A DNA stretch of 64,000 nt from an uncultured Porphyromonas sp. (GCF_905372525.1 NZ_CAJPPN010000005.1:1-64000); one strand, 5' to 3'; shown: positions 8,414-17,107, counted from the first letter of the stretch. Numbers and translations are program-made. The notes: generated from the letters alone by a model not told the origin.

Positions 8414-9190
8414 TTAGCCTCTCTTGTGTAGATGCTGGAACTCTCGCACTACCGCTGTCATTTCCTTGGGTAGGTAGGAGAGCGCTTTATCTTGTATCTC
8501 TTCGGGGACACCATAGTGTGCTTCGGCGAGCCCACCGACGATAGCCCCGATGGTATCGCTGTCGCCTCCTATGGATATAGCCTTGCGGATCGCATCCTCA
8601 AAGCTTGAGCTTCCTAGGAAGCAGCAGAGAGCTGGGGGAATGGTCCCCGGGCATGTCTCGTCGAAGGGGTTGGTCCGCTGTAGCTCGGAGATGCTCAGGC
8701 CACTTATCTGGTACCCATAGTCTTCCTCGGCGAGCTTCTGTATGTCGGCCTTGTTCGCTCCATGACGAAGTAGCCAAATAGCATGAGCTATGACCACAGC
8801 TCCACGTACACCCTTTGGGTGATTGTGACTACATGAGGCACTTTCCTTAGCCTTCTCGAGTGCTGTCTGTAGCGTGGGTAGATAGCCACAGGGGGACACC
8901 CGCATGGCTGATCCATTGCCTAGGCTGTTGTAGGGCTGAGGGCTATCTGATCGTACCCATTGAGCGAACCTACCGCCATAGCCTCCCATAGGGCTAGGGT
9001 AGCGCCTACACCATTCGTGTATAACCAGACCAAAGTCTTCATCACGAAGCAGTGCATCAGCTACTGCCACTGTACATATAGTGTCGTCGGTGAAGGAGCA
9101 TTCGGGAGTGAATAGCTCAAAGTCTTCCCGGCGGGTGTTGTTGAACTCGAACCTAGAGCCAACAATATCGCCAATGATTGATCCTATCAT
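8414..9190 (-). CDS. ADP-ribosylglycohydrolase family protein
   Basis: A 258-residue member of the ADP-ribosylglycohydrolase (ARH/DraG, PF03747) family, which removes ADP-ribose from proteins, nucleic acids or small molecules using two Mg ions. The metal motifs are clear: FTDDTICT (Asp35, Asp36) and GGDSDTIGAI (Asp210, Asp212). GDIVGSRFEFNN opens the fold as usual. It is encoded alone on the minus strand between the smpB terminator and tRNA-Leu. No DraT-type ADP-ribosyltransferase or macrodomain partner is in the window, so the substrate is unknown. Confidence 0.9.
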   Translation of the reverse strand: MIGSIIGDIVGSRFEFNNTRREDFELFTPECSFTDDTICTVAVADALLRDEDFGLVIHEWCRRYPSPMGGYGGRFAQWVRSDSPQPYNSLGNGSAMRVSPCGYLPTLQTALEKAKESASCSHNHPKGVRGAVVIAHAIWLLRHGANKADIQKLAEEDYGYQISGLSISELQRTNPFDETCPGTIPPALCCFLGSSSFEDAIRKAISIGGDSDTIGAIVGGLAEAHYGVPEEIQDKALSYLPKEMTAVVREFQHLHKRG

Positions 9191-9359
9191 CTTACTCTCA
9201 TTTTATTCTTTGTTTGTTTTATCTCTCCTTTAGCGCATCGCTCCGATGTGTGGGTATCTCTCTACGATCTGGTACACGTAGGAGCGGTGTGGGGCGACAC
9301 GGGCAACGATAGCCCATGATCCATAGCATTAGAGGTTCGTATGATCTACTTGCCGTCGG

Positions 9360-9442
9360 TACCTAGAGTGGGACTCGAACCCACACAGCCTATTGGCTAA
9401 GGGAGTTTAAGTCCCTCGTGTCTACCATTCCACCATCTAGGC
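9360..9442 (-). tRNA. tRNA-Leu (anticodon UAA)
   Basis: Read on the minus strand, the gene begins GCCTAGA and ends TCTAGGT plus discriminator A. The acceptor stem pairs throughout with a G-U at the first pair. The anticodon arm AGGGA-CTTAAAC-TCCCT gives UAA. A long variable arm (TTAGCCAATAGGCTG) and the T-loop GGTTCGAGTCCC are present, as expected for leucine. The CCA end is not encoded (ACCG follows). Confidence 0.95.
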
Positions 9443-9495
9443 GACCTCTTGGCTTGCGGATCAATGTCCACATCGGGACACCCGCAGAAGTGGCA

Positions 9496-9526
9496 CAAAG
9501 GTAGTCTATTTCCTTTGTATAAGCAA
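9496..9526 (-). promoter_or_regulatory. Promoter of tRNA-Leu
   Basis: On the minus strand TTG (complement of 9524-9526) and TACCTTTG (complement of 9496-9503) are 20 nt apart, an ideal Bacteroidetes promoter. The tRNA 5' end is 53 bp downstream. Confidence 0.75.
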
Positions 9527-9688
9527 CCTTAGGTAGGGCTGAGGCATGAACTCCCTAGAGGATGAGGGTGACGAGTCCGTGGGGTATGAACCGAAGATCG
9601 AGCACCTACACCCTAGGAGAGGACTTCCCATGCGCCCTCTCCATAGTCTAGGAGCGAAAGGATTTCCCCTACTATTTAGGAGGAAAAA

Positions 9689-9751
9689 GTGTACACGCGT
9701 GTACACATCAGTGTACATAGTATGTATACTACAGTGTACACGCGTGTACAC
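9689..9751. repeat. GTGTACAC palindrome array A
   Basis: Sixty-three bases hold two identical 18-bp palindromes, GTGTACACGCGTGTACAC (9689-9706 and 9734-9751), with a third degenerate GTGTACAT...GTATAC unit between them. A related array of almost equal length occurs at 27851-27912, and both are followed by a CGCTCTAnGTAT sequence. The array sits in 964 bp of non-coding DNA (9443-10406) between tRNA-Leu and nrdD, where I see no credible gene. It could be a protein-binding array, a structured transcript or a remnant of a mobile repeat. Confidence 0.85.
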
Positions 9752-10090
9752 TACTCCGCTCTAGGTATATCCTCTGTGGCACTCTCGCTAAGGGTGTCAG
9801 AGCGATTATTCGAGGGGTGTTTAGGAGCCTCTCGGGATGCTTAGGGGAGGGCTGATTGGGGAGGAGGGCTTGGGATAGTATCTACCGATAGACGCACACT
9901 TAGCCGTCCCTCGTGTATTCACTGGTAGTTTGTCGCCCCAGCTGTACGAGGGGGGGATGATTGTGATCCTTCTGGGAAGGTCCTCCTCTAGCTACAGAGT
10001 CAGAGGGGCAAGCCTCTACCTCAAACACTCTGGTTGAACTCAATCGTGGAGTGTGGTGATATTTACAGATAAGTGTTTATTAGTGTATCC

Positions 10091-10124
10091 TTCGGGGGAA
10101 GCTTTGGGTACATTGTACCCCGAA
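10091..10124. repeat. Inverted repeat in the nrdD upstream region
   Basis: TTCGGGG (10091-10097) is complementary to CCCCGAA (10118-10124), and inside it GGGTAC-ATT-GTACCC (10106-10120) forms a second, competing hairpin. It lies about 280 bp before nrdD. The function is unknown. Confidence 0.5.
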
Positions 10125-10290
10125 TGGAGGAGCGGGTGGAAGGCAAAGATGAGCCAATCAGGAGGGGGGAGTAGGGTAGGGAATGAAAAGGGTGGGAGAG
10201 GAGGGGGATTTGGATTTATTAAGACTCTAGGAGGGGCGGGAGCTCTATCGTTGTGTGGATAACTTTTCACCCTCAGACTGGATATAATGC

Positions 10291-10304
10291 TGTACATTTG
10301 TACA
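10291..10304 (+). promoter_or_regulatory. nrdD promoter -7 box overlapped by a TGTACA dyad
   Basis: TACATTTG (10293-10300) fits TAnnTTTG and is embedded in TGTACA-TT-TGTACA (10291-10304), a dyad whose half-site is shared with the GTGTACAC arrays. This layout suits an operator that blocks or recruits polymerase at nrdD. The nrdD ATG is 102 bp downstream. It does not match the known NrdR box. Confidence 0.5.
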
Positions 10305-10406
10305 CGTCTCGCTGCTCCTTCATCAGGTGGGGAGCTAGAGCAACCCTCCCCCTCAGAGAAAGATGAGGGAGACCTACATATAACTATGTACTAATCAGAC
10401 AGAAAT

Positions 10407-12815
10407 ATGGAAACAGGACTCCTATTCATCACTAAGCGTGATGGTAGCCAACAGCCCTACGATGGAGAGAAGATACGCCAAGCGATTCTCAAGGCCTACC
10501 GGGCTGTGGGACAAAGTGATGAAGCCCAGAACGCCGTCAAGATAGAGGCGATTATTCACCAGGAGCTAGCCCTAGGCAAGGCTCAGATTGCTGTCGAGGA
10601 GATCCAGGACTTAGTGGAGCGCGAGCTCATGAGCCTAGATCCTATGGTGGCTAAGAAATATATCATCTACCGAGAGTGGCGCACGATCGAGCGAGAGAAG
10701 CGCACCTCACTGAAGAAGACCATGGATGGCATCGTGAGCATCGAGAAGAACGACGTGAATCTCGGCAATGCCAACATGAGTGCCTACACCCCCTCGGGAC
10801 AAATGATGACCTTCGCCTCGGAGGTCACCAAGGACTATGCGATGAAGTATCTCATGGCGCCACAGTATGCTCGGGCGCACGCAGCAGGAGATATTCATAT
10901 CCATGACCTCGACTACTATCCTACGAAGACGGCCACCTGTGTACAGTATGATCTGGCTGACCTCTTCGAGCGAGGCTTCCATACCAAGAATGGGAGCATC
11001 CGCACTCCACAGAGCATACAGAGCTATGCTACGCTGGCGACGATTGTCTTCCAGACCAATCAGAACGAGCAGCATGGGGGGCAGGCGATCCCGGCCTTTG
11101 ACTTCTTTATGGCTCCTGGGGTTCGCAAGACCTTCATCCGTCACCTCTCTGACCGTCTCATCTATGCCCTAGAGCTACAGGCTGGGCAGCTCCTGACGGA
11201 GGCCGAGCAGAAGGCCTTCAGGGAGGGGCTACGTGCCCTAGAGCCCCGCCTAGGTAAGGGCGAGGCGGAGATCCAGCACCTCCAGACTCAGCTCGCCAGT
11301 ACAGCTGAGGGGCAGACTCTCAGCCCAGAGGCTATCCGCCTGGCACTCATCAGCGCCTACGATCGTACGGCTCGGGACACCCATCAGGCGATGGAGGGCT
11401 TCATCCACAACCTCAATACAATGCATTCCCGTGGTGGTAATCAAGTCGTCTTCAGCTCGATCAACTACGGGACGGACATCTCGCCCGAGGGGCGTATGGT
11501 CATCCGTGAGCTCCTCGCTGCCACAGTAGAGGGACTGGGACGTGGAGAGATACCCATCTTCCCGATCCAGATCTTCAAGGTCAAGGATGGGGTAAGCTAC
11601 ACGGAGGAAGACTATGCAGTGGCTAGCCGAGACTTCAAGGGAGCACTTGAGGGGAAGTATACCTTCAGAGCGCCGAACTTCGACCTCCTGCTCGAGGCTT
11701 GTCGTACGACCTCGCATGCACTCTTCCCCAACTTTGTCTTCCTCGACACACCCTTCAACCAACACGAGCTCTGGAGAGAGGACGATCCCAAGCGTTATCA
11801 CTACGAGATAGCGACGATGGGATGCCGTACCCGTGTCTTCGAGAACCTCAACGGGCTGAAGACCTCTATCGGTCGTGGCAACCTCTCCTTCACGACGATG
11901 AACCTCCCCCGCCTAGCTATAGAGGCGATGCGACTAGCCTCTAGTGAGCTCCCTGCAGGCTCCAAGGCTGAGGTCCGTCAGCTCGCTCGTACCTACTTCC
12001 TCGACTCGGTACGTCGGGAGTCCACGTTCATCGCCGAGCAGCTCTATGAGCGCTACCTCTACCAGCGCTCAGCACTAGCCCGACAGTTCCCCTTCATGAT
12101 GGGCAATGACGTCTGGAAGGGAGGAGGGCATCTGAGCCCCGCGGATCAGGTAGGCGATGTCTTCGACTCGGGGACGCTGGCCATAGGCTTCATCGGTGGG
12201 CACAATGCGATGGTCGCTATGTATGGTCAGGGACACGGCAAGAATGACGAGGCCTGGCAGACACTCTACGATGCAATCCTCGTGATGAATGAGGTCGTGC
12301 AGGAGTACAAGGATAAGTATCATCTCAACTACTCTGTCCTAGCCACCCCCGCCGAGGGACTCTCGGGGCGCTTCACCCGAATGGATCGCAAGCGCTATGG
12401 CGTGATCCCTGGGGTGAATGACCTCGACTACTATGTGAACTCCTTCCATGTGGATGTACGGGAGGAGATCGGGATGTTTGAGAAGATCCGCCGTGAGGCT
12501 CCTTTCCACGCCATCACCCTAGGGGGGCACATCAGCTACATAGAGCTCGATGGGGAGGCGAAGAAGAATGTCTCTGTCATCCTCAAGCTCGTCAAGACGA
12601 TGAAGGACGAGGGGATCGGCTATGGGTCGATCAATCACCCCGTAGATACCTGCCAGAGCTGTGGCTATCGGGGGATCATCTACGATCGCTGTCCCGTGTG
12701 CAAGGGGGATCATATCGCTCGACTGAGACGTATCACGGGCTACCTCACAGGTAGCCTAGAGAGCTGGAACTCTGCCAAGCAGGCCGAGGAACGTGACCGA
12801 GTCAAGCACCACTAG
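10407..12815 (+). CDS. nrdD: Anaerobic ribonucleoside-triphosphate reductase
   Basis: Glycyl-radical class III reductase that makes dNTPs from NTPs without oxygen. It has 802 residues. An N-terminal ATP-cone regulatory domain (FITKRDGSQQPYDGEKIRQA, about residues 6-95) is followed by the large catalytic barrel. The C-terminus carries four zinc-binding cysteines (C749, C752, C762, C765 in CQSCGYRG and CPVCKGD) and the radical loop RRITGYLTG with glycyl residue G778. Its activase NrdG lies downstream at 12928, but a strong hairpin (12852-12907) separates them, so activase levels may be set separately. Upstream is a 1-kb regulatory-looking region with a TGTACA dyad at the promoter. Confidence 0.97.
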   Translation: METGLLFITKRDGSQQPYDGEKIRQAILKAYRAVGQSDEAQNAVKIEAIIHQELALGKAQIAVEEIQDLVERELMSLDPMVAKKYIIYREWRTIEREKRTSLKKTMDGIVSIEKNDVNLGNANMSAYTPSGQMMTFASEVTKDYAMKYLMAPQYARAHAAGDIHIHDLDYYPTKTATCVQYDLADLFERGFHTKNGSIRTPQSIQSYATLATIVFQTNQNEQHGGQAIPAFDFFMAPGVRKTFIRHLSDRLIYALELQAGQLLTEAEQKAFREGLRALEPRLGKGEAEIQHLQTQLASTAEGQTLSPEAIRLALISAYDRTARDTHQAMEGFIHNLNTMHSRGGNQVVFSSINYGTDISPEGRMVIRELLAATVEGLGRGEIPIFPIQIFKVKDGVSYTEEDYAVASRDFKGALEGKYTFRAPNFDLLLEACRTTSHALFPNFVFLDTPFNQHELWREDDPKRYHYEIATMGCRTRVFENLNGLKTSIGRGNLSFTTMNLPRLAIEAMRLASSELPAGSKAEVRQLARTYFLDSVRRESTFIAEQLYERYLYQRSALARQFPFMMGNDVWKGGGHLSPADQVGDVFDSGTLAIGFIGGHNAMVAMYGQGHGKNDEAWQTLYDAILVMNEVVQEYKDKYHLNYSVLATPAEGLSGRFTRMDRKRYGVIPGVNDLDYYVNSFHVDVREEIGMFEKIRREAPFHAITLGGHISYIELDGEAKKNVSVILKLVKTMKDEGIGYGSINHPVDTCQSCGYRGIIYDRCPVCKGDHIARLRRITGYLTGSLESWNSAKQAEERDRVKHH

Positions 12816-12851
12816 TCCTCCTCACCACCTCCCCTCCCCCTCCTAATCTAT

Positions 12852-12907
12852 AGCCCAAGCGAAGTGGAGACTCCCCCCTCACGGGTGGAGCTCCATCTGC
12901 TTGGGCT
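12852..12907 (+). terminator. Terminator-like hairpin between nrdD and nrdG
   Basis: AGCCCAAGC...TGGAG pairs with CTCCA...GCTTGGGCT (12852-12907), a long interrupted stem followed by a weak T-rich stretch. It ends 20 bp before the nrdG start, so it may act as a partial terminator or attenuator. Confidence 0.7.
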
Positions 12908-12927
12908 TTGCTTTGCCCGCTCACCTC

Positions 12928-13440
12928 ATGCGCCTACTCAACGTATATAGAGAGAATATCAGTGATGGCCCTGGGCTGAGGTACTCGATCTACCTCGCTG
13001 GCTGTAGCCATGCCTGCCCAGGCTGTCATAACCCCGAGAGCTGGTCTCCCGAGGGTGGGATCCTCCTCTCCGAGCGTGTGCTAGAGGACATCATCGCAGA
13101 GATACGGGCGAACCCCCTCCTGGATGGGATCACTGTCTCGGGTGGCGATCCCTTCTACGACCCAGAGGCTCTCACGGGACTACTCGCTCGTCTCAAGGCT
13201 GAGACGGGGATGAACATTTGGTGCTATACGGGCTTTACCATAGAGTACCTCCTACGCTCAGAGGTGCATCGCCCTGCGCTGGAGTATATAGATGTGCTGG
13301 TCGATGGTCCCTTCGTGGAGTCTCTGCTTGACCCTCGCCTCTCCTTCCGTGGCAGTAGTAATCAGCGCCTCATCGAGATCGACCACACACGCCCTCTCTC
13401 CCTCGAGGCGATCCGCTTCCTAGAGGCTCCTAGTATCTAG
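12928..13440 (+). CDS. nrdG: Anaerobic ribonucleotide reductase activating protein
   Basis: Radical-SAM activase that installs the glycyl radical on NrdD. It has 170 residues. The cluster motif CxxxCxxC is CSHACPGC within YLAGCSHACPGCHNPESW. SAM-binding GITVSGGDPFYDPEAL and DVLVDGPF follow. I choose the ATG at 12928 (MRLLNVYREN) instead of the TTG at 12901, which lies inside the upstream hairpin. Context with nrdD confirms the assignment. Confidence 0.95.
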   Translation: MRLLNVYRENISDGPGLRYSIYLAGCSHACPGCHNPESWSPEGGILLSERVLEDIIAEIRANPLLDGITVSGGDPFYDPEALTGLLARLKAETGMNIWCYTGFTIEYLLRSEVHRPALEYIDVLVDGPFVESLLDPRLSFRGSSNQRLIEIDHTRPLSLEAIRFLEAPSI

Positions 13441-13509
13441 GGCTTCACCTACCTCACCGTCCATTATCTAGTCACTCATACGGCTATCTCATCATCAGTA
13501 TCCTATCCC

Positions 13510-14829
13510 ATGACGTACCTATTCCTTGCTCTATTGGTATTAGCCCTCATCGCTCTCTTCACCCTTTACCAGCGTTACCAGGCTACCCTTCGTCTGCTGA
13601 CGCAGGCCGAGACGCAGGTGGGGCAGACCGAGAGTCTCCTACAGGTGACCTCAGCCCAGCTCTCCTCGGCACAGCGTGCCCGAGAGGAGGCTCTACTCGA
13701 GCGTGCTGGCTATCAGGCTCAGCTCGCCTCGCTCGAGCGTCAGCTCCAGGAGCTGCGAGAGCAGAAGGCGACACTCACCCAGGAGCTACGGGAGAGCTTC
13801 CAGTCGGTAGCCACGGAGATCATCCGTGAGCGTACCCAAGATCTCAATGAGCGTACCGAGGCGACGCTCAAGCCACTGCGTGAGGATCTGCAGCGCTTCG
13901 GCCGGCAGGTCACGGAGACCTATCAGGAGGAGTCTCGTGAGCGCTTCTCTCTAAAGAATGAAATTAAGAACCTCGTGGAGCGTAGCCAGGCGATCAGTGA
14001 GGAGACGACCAACCTCACCCGTGCCCTTCGTGGTGATAGCAAGGTGCAGGGGGACTGGGGCGAGATGATCCTAGAGCGTATCCTAGAGCGGAGTGGTCTG
14101 AGGAGGGGCGAGGAATACTTCGTCCAAGAGACCCTGCGTGATGAGTCGGGCAGACTGATAACGACTGAGGATAATCGTGGTGGGCTCCGTCCTGACGTGA
14201 TCGTCCGTTACCCCAATAGTGGTGCTATGGTGATCGATAGCAAGGTCTCCCTCACAGCCTATAGTCGCTACCTGTCTGCTGATACCGACGAGGTCCGTGC
14301 TATCGCGCTCAGGGAGCACCTACAGAGTATCCGTAAGCATATAGATGAGCTCTCGAGGAAGAAGTACGAGGAGCATGTGTTGGGAGCCGCTAACTTCGTC
14401 ATGCTCTTCATCCCTAACGAGCCAGCCTACAGCCTTGCCCTAAGCCACGAGCCGAACCTATGGGAGGAGGCCTATGCCAAGAATGTCGTCCTCATCAATG
14501 GCACAAACCTCATCGCTGCCCTTAGGATGGCGCAGGATATGTGGCAGCGGGAACGACAGGAGCGGAATATACGGCTGATCCTGGAGAAGGCTACGGGGCT
14601 ATACGATCAGTTTGCCCTCTTCACCAAGACCTTTGTCAAGGTCGGAGAGCGTCTCCAGGCGGCGAAGGAAGACTTCGATAAAGCACAGGGACAGCTCTCC
14701 GAAGGGAGAGGTAACCTCGTGCGCCGTGTGGAGCAGCTCAAGGAACTTGGGGTCAAGACGAATAAGACAATCTCTACAAAGCTCCTCTCTGAGGAAGATA
14801 TACTGCCTCAGGAGCACCCTGAGGCGTAG
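13510..14829 (+). CDS. rmuC: RmuC family DNA recombination protein
   Basis: RmuC-type protein of 439 residues, reported to limit inversions at short inverted repeats and containing a PD-(D/E)xK-like nuclease core. Residues 2-20 form a single membrane anchor (YLFLALLVLALIALFTLY). A long charged coiled coil runs to about residue 170. The conserved core begins VQGDWGEMILERILERSG and continues through GLRPDVIVRYP and VIDSKVSLTAY, where Asp and Lys of the nuclease motif are seen. It stands alone between nrdG (69 bp gap) and a promoter at 14930. Confidence 0.92.
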   Translation: MTYLFLALLVLALIALFTLYQRYQATLRLLTQAETQVGQTESLLQVTSAQLSSAQRAREEALLERAGYQAQLASLERQLQELREQKATLTQELRESFQSVATEIIRERTQDLNERTEATLKPLREDLQRFGRQVTETYQEESRERFSLKNEIKNLVERSQAISEETTNLTRALRGDSKVQGDWGEMILERILERSGLRRGEEYFVQETLRDESGRLITTEDNRGGLRPDVIVRYPNSGAMVIDSKVSLTAYSRYLSADTDEVRAIALREHLQSIRKHIDELSRKKYEEHVLGAANFVMLFIPNEPAYSLALSHEPNLWEEAYAKNVVLINGTNLIAALRMAQDMWQRERQERNIRLILEKATGLYDQFALFTKTFVKVGERLQAAKEDFDKAQGQLSEGRGNLVRRVEQLKELGVKTNKTISTKLLSEEDILPQEHPEA

Positions 14830-14929
14830 AGTGGCTCCCCGGATACATGTGCTGAGAGGGTAGAGAGTGCCAGTAAAGTCCCCTATAGGATGAGCCTGAT
14901 GGGTATCGCCGGGGTTATAGATTTTAATG

Positions 14930-14937
14930 TATCTTTG
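14930..14937 (+). promoter_or_regulatory. Putative -7 promoter element for the YbjN-like gene
   Basis: TATCTTTG fits TAnnTTTG in an AT-rich context, 71 bp before the ATG at 15009. A clear -33 element is not seen. Confidence 0.55.
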
Positions 14938-15008
14938 TCGTAGGATCTTTGTTCGTCATCCATGGCAAAGTCCGTATAAGTCTCACCACCTAATAAACCT
15001 AATGTAAG

Positions 15009-15509
15009 ATGGCTCTATTTGATAAGCTGAAGAAGTCTACCCCAGACTTTGATCCCAAGGAAGTCCTTCCCTCCATCCTAGAGGCACTAGGCAAGGAAGG
15101 GTATCGCCCTGAGCAGGATAATGATATTCGCATCGTATACAAGAATGAGGGCATATACTTCTGTCTCTACTATAGGACGGAGGACCCAGAGTTCCTGATG
15201 GTACGTGCTACCTTTGAGCGTGCCGCCTTTGACGATGTCCCAGAGCCTATCCTCTACAAGGCATGTGCTGCGACGGACTATGACCAGAAGGTCAGCAAGG
15301 CCTATATCGATGACGAGGGGGATATCGTCTTCTCTGTAGAGACCTTCCTCTTCCCAGGCACACCAGTCACAAAGCTCGCCCTGCGAATGAATGACGCTCT
15401 CGGCTCTACGATCGCCTTCTTCCACCGTACGCTGAAGGATATGACGGGCAAGGGCGAGAGTAGCGAGGAGAGTACCTCCCAGAGCTCTGGAGGCGAGCTA
15501 GCCAACTAG
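15009..15509 (+). CDS. YbjN-like small acidic protein
   Basis: A soluble acidic protein of 166 residues. The pattern of alternating short strands (IRIVYKNEGIYFCLYYRTED, FLMVRATFE) and helices, with an ending helix over ALRMNDALGSTIAFFHRTLK, resembles the YbjN/T3SS-chaperone-like fold, but I make this link from pattern only. The last 20 residues are a Ser/Glu-rich disordered tail. It is monocistronic, with its own promoter box upstream and a strong terminator at 15558-15595. Function unknown. Confidence 0.75.
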   Translation: MALFDKLKKSTPDFDPKEVLPSILEALGKEGYRPEQDNDIRIVYKNEGIYFCLYYRTEDPEFLMVRATFERAAFDDVPEPILYKACAATDYDQKVSKAYIDDEGDIVFSVETFLFPGTPVTKLALRMNDALGSTIAFFHRTLKDMTGKGESSEESTSQSSGGELAN

Positions 15510-15557
15510 CCTCCCCTCCCTCGGAGCACCCGCTCCGATCCAGCGCAAAGACCCTAA

Positions 15558-15595
15558 GAGACCACCCCGAGAGCCTATACTCTCAGGGTGGTCTC
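15558..15595 (+). terminator. Terminator after the YbjN-like gene
   Basis: GAGACCACCCCGAGAG (15558-15573) pairs with CTCTCAGGGTGGTCTC (15580-15595), with one internal mismatch and a 6-nt loop. Confidence 0.8.
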
Positions 15596-15687
15596 CTGCG
15601 TTGTATGGTTGGGGGAAGGTGTGTCTGTCTGACTGCTGAGCTGGGTGTCTCCTGCCAGCATGACAGTAGGGGAGAGCTGGTAGGGTG

Positions 15688-15718
15688 TTTGCAATATGTT
15701 ACAAAAAAGCTAACTTTA
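15688..15718 (+). promoter_or_regulatory. Promoter of the Tyr/Gly-rich exported protein gene
   Basis: TTTG (15688-15691), a 19-nt spacer, then TAACTTTA (15711-15718), differing from TAnnTTTG only in the last base. The ATG is 78 bp downstream. Confidence 0.7.
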
Positions 15719-15796
15719 CATAGACAAATGATCTATTGATCTAGGTAAAGTGAGACATTAAGATAGAGTATAGAACTTAATAAGACGATACGAGCT

Positions 15797-17023
15797 ATGA
15801 ATGCAGTAAAGATGTTGCTCCTGATCGGGGCAGGCCTCCTGTGGGTACCTACAGCCTACGCACAGAAGGATGATAAGTATCTCGATGATGCCTACTATCG
15901 TCGTAGCGATATAGAGAAGCTCGACCAAGAGGCTAGGCGCAAGGCTGAGCTCCGAGCTGCCGCCGCCCGTGCCGAGCGTGAGGCCTGGCAGAAGGAGCAG
16001 GCTGAGCTCATCGCTAAGTACAAGAAGAGAAAGGCCGACCGAGAGATAGATGCCTACAATGGCCGCTTGAGTGAGAACGACACCATCGAGCTCACCGAGG
16101 CAGAGCTAGCCGAGCTCCTAGCCGCACAGCGTCGCCGAGGTGATGGTCAGGGCGAGCCTCAGGTCTACGGCCCCTACTCCTCACGCCTCTCCCGCTTCTA
16201 TGGTAGTGGCTCTACGGTCATCAGTGGTGCACGACGTGTCTACATAGATGCAGACCCCTGGTACAACGACCTCGACTACCGTACCTCCGGTGGCGATGTC
16301 TATGTGACGATCGGGGGACGTAGCCCCTACTGGGGCAGTAGCTGGGGCTGGGGCTCACGTGTGGGCTGGGGCTCTTGGTATGACTATCCCTATTCCTGGT
16401 ACGACTCCTATTACTATCCCAACTACTGGAGGGGGAGCTACTGGGGCTATCCTCGCCACTATGGATACTATGGGGGGTATTACGATCCCTACTATTACTA
16501 CTCGGGCTACTATGGCGGGTATTATAATGGGTACTACAATGGGTACTACGGCTACTACGGTGGCTACTATGACTACTACTCGCCCTACTACTATGGCTAT
16601 GCAGCAGGGGCTGCTACCCGTGCCTACAATGAGCACTACTACAACAACCCCTACTCCCATGGAGCTTACTCCCGGGGAGCCTATAGCCGCTACACGGGTC
16701 GTAGCTCCTATGAGGCATATAGCTCCGTACGTGATGGCTATGGCTCCTATGAGCGTATGAACAATGGTAGCTATAATAATCAGGGGACACGTAGCCTCTA
16801 CGACAACGATGCCTATAGCCGTGGCCAGAGCTACCAGCAGTACCCTGCACGCAGCTATGACCGAGCTCCTGCACGTAGCTACGATAGGAGCTACGACAGT
16901 GGTGTGAGCTCTACGCCCCGCTCCTACGACCGCTCCTCTTCCTCATCCTCCTCTTCGTACGAGTCGCAGGGTAACAGAGGGACAGGCAATGGAGCCTATA
17001 GCGCACCTGCTCGTAGACGCTAG
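15797..17023 (+). CDS. Exported Tyr/Gly-rich repetitive protein
   Basis: A 408-residue exported protein without a family I recognise. The signal peptide is MNAVKMLLLIGAGLLWVPTA, with cleavage near AYA-Q. Residues 24-115 are charged and Ala/Arg/Glu-rich and should form helix or coiled coil. A short linker (VYIDADPWYNDLDYRTSGGD, then VYVTIGG) follows. Residues about 176-275 are a low-complexity stretch of Tyr, Gly, Trp and Pro (for example YYGGYYNGYYNGYYGYYGGY). The tail is Ser/Arg/Tyr-rich with recurring RSYDR units. No membrane anchor or T9SS sorting domain is visible. Aromatic/Gly-rich sequence of this kind suggests a self-associating surface or matrix protein. It has its own promoter and a terminator-like hairpin downstream. 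Confidence 0.8.
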   Translation: MNAVKMLLLIGAGLLWVPTAYAQKDDKYLDDAYYRRSDIEKLDQEARRKAELRAAAARAEREAWQKEQAELIAKYKKRKADREIDAYNGRLSENDTIELTEAELAELLAAQRRRGDGQGEPQVYGPYSSRLSRFYGSGSTVISGARRVYIDADPWYNDLDYRTSGGDVYVTIGGRSPYWGSSWGWGSRVGWGSWYDYPYSWYDSYYYPNYWRGSYWGYPRHYGYYGGYYDPYYYYSGYYGGYYNGYYNGYYGYYGGYYDYYSPYYYGYAAGAATRAYNEHYYNNPYSHGAYSRGAYSRYTGRSSYEAYSSVRDGYGSYERMNNGSYNNQGTRSLYDNDAYSRGQSYQQYPARSYDRAPARSYDRSYDSGVSSTPRSYDRSSSSSSSSYESQGNRGTGNGAYSAPARRR

Positions 17024-17062
17024 GTGACGAGCTCCGTATACCCTATTTATCTTACACTCGAT

Positions 17063-17107
17063 CATCCCCATCCCCCATCCCCTCCTATGAGAGGGGGGCT
17101 GGGGATG
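17063..17107 (+). terminator. Terminator-like hairpin after the Tyr/Gly-rich gene
   Basis: A C-rich arm (CATCCCC and following) pairs with GAGAGGGGGG...GGGGATG across a CTAT loop. The pairing is imperfect, and the porin gene begins 35 bp later. Confidence 0.5.

Noticed and set aside
9360..9442. tRNA-Leu as a phage or island attachment site
   Set aside because: No integrase gene and no repeated tRNA 3' end within the window.
9689..9751. Array A as a CRISPR
   Set aside because: Units are palindromes placed almost side by side with no unique spacers, and there are no cas genes.
9546..9764. Short ORFs on both strands across the first GTGTACAC array
   Set aside because: The protein would be made of translated palindromes (CTRVYTSVY and similar); no start or promoter support.
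10053..10262. ORFs in the nrdD upstream region
   Set aside because: Gly-rich on one strand and Pro-rich on the other, a sign of G-rich non-coding DNA; they cover the inverted repeat.
16359..16760. Thr/Met/Gly-rich and Val/Ile-rich ORFs over the Tyr/Gly-rich gene
   Set aside because: They are other frames of the repetitive TAC/GGC codons; the signal peptide supports only the main frame.
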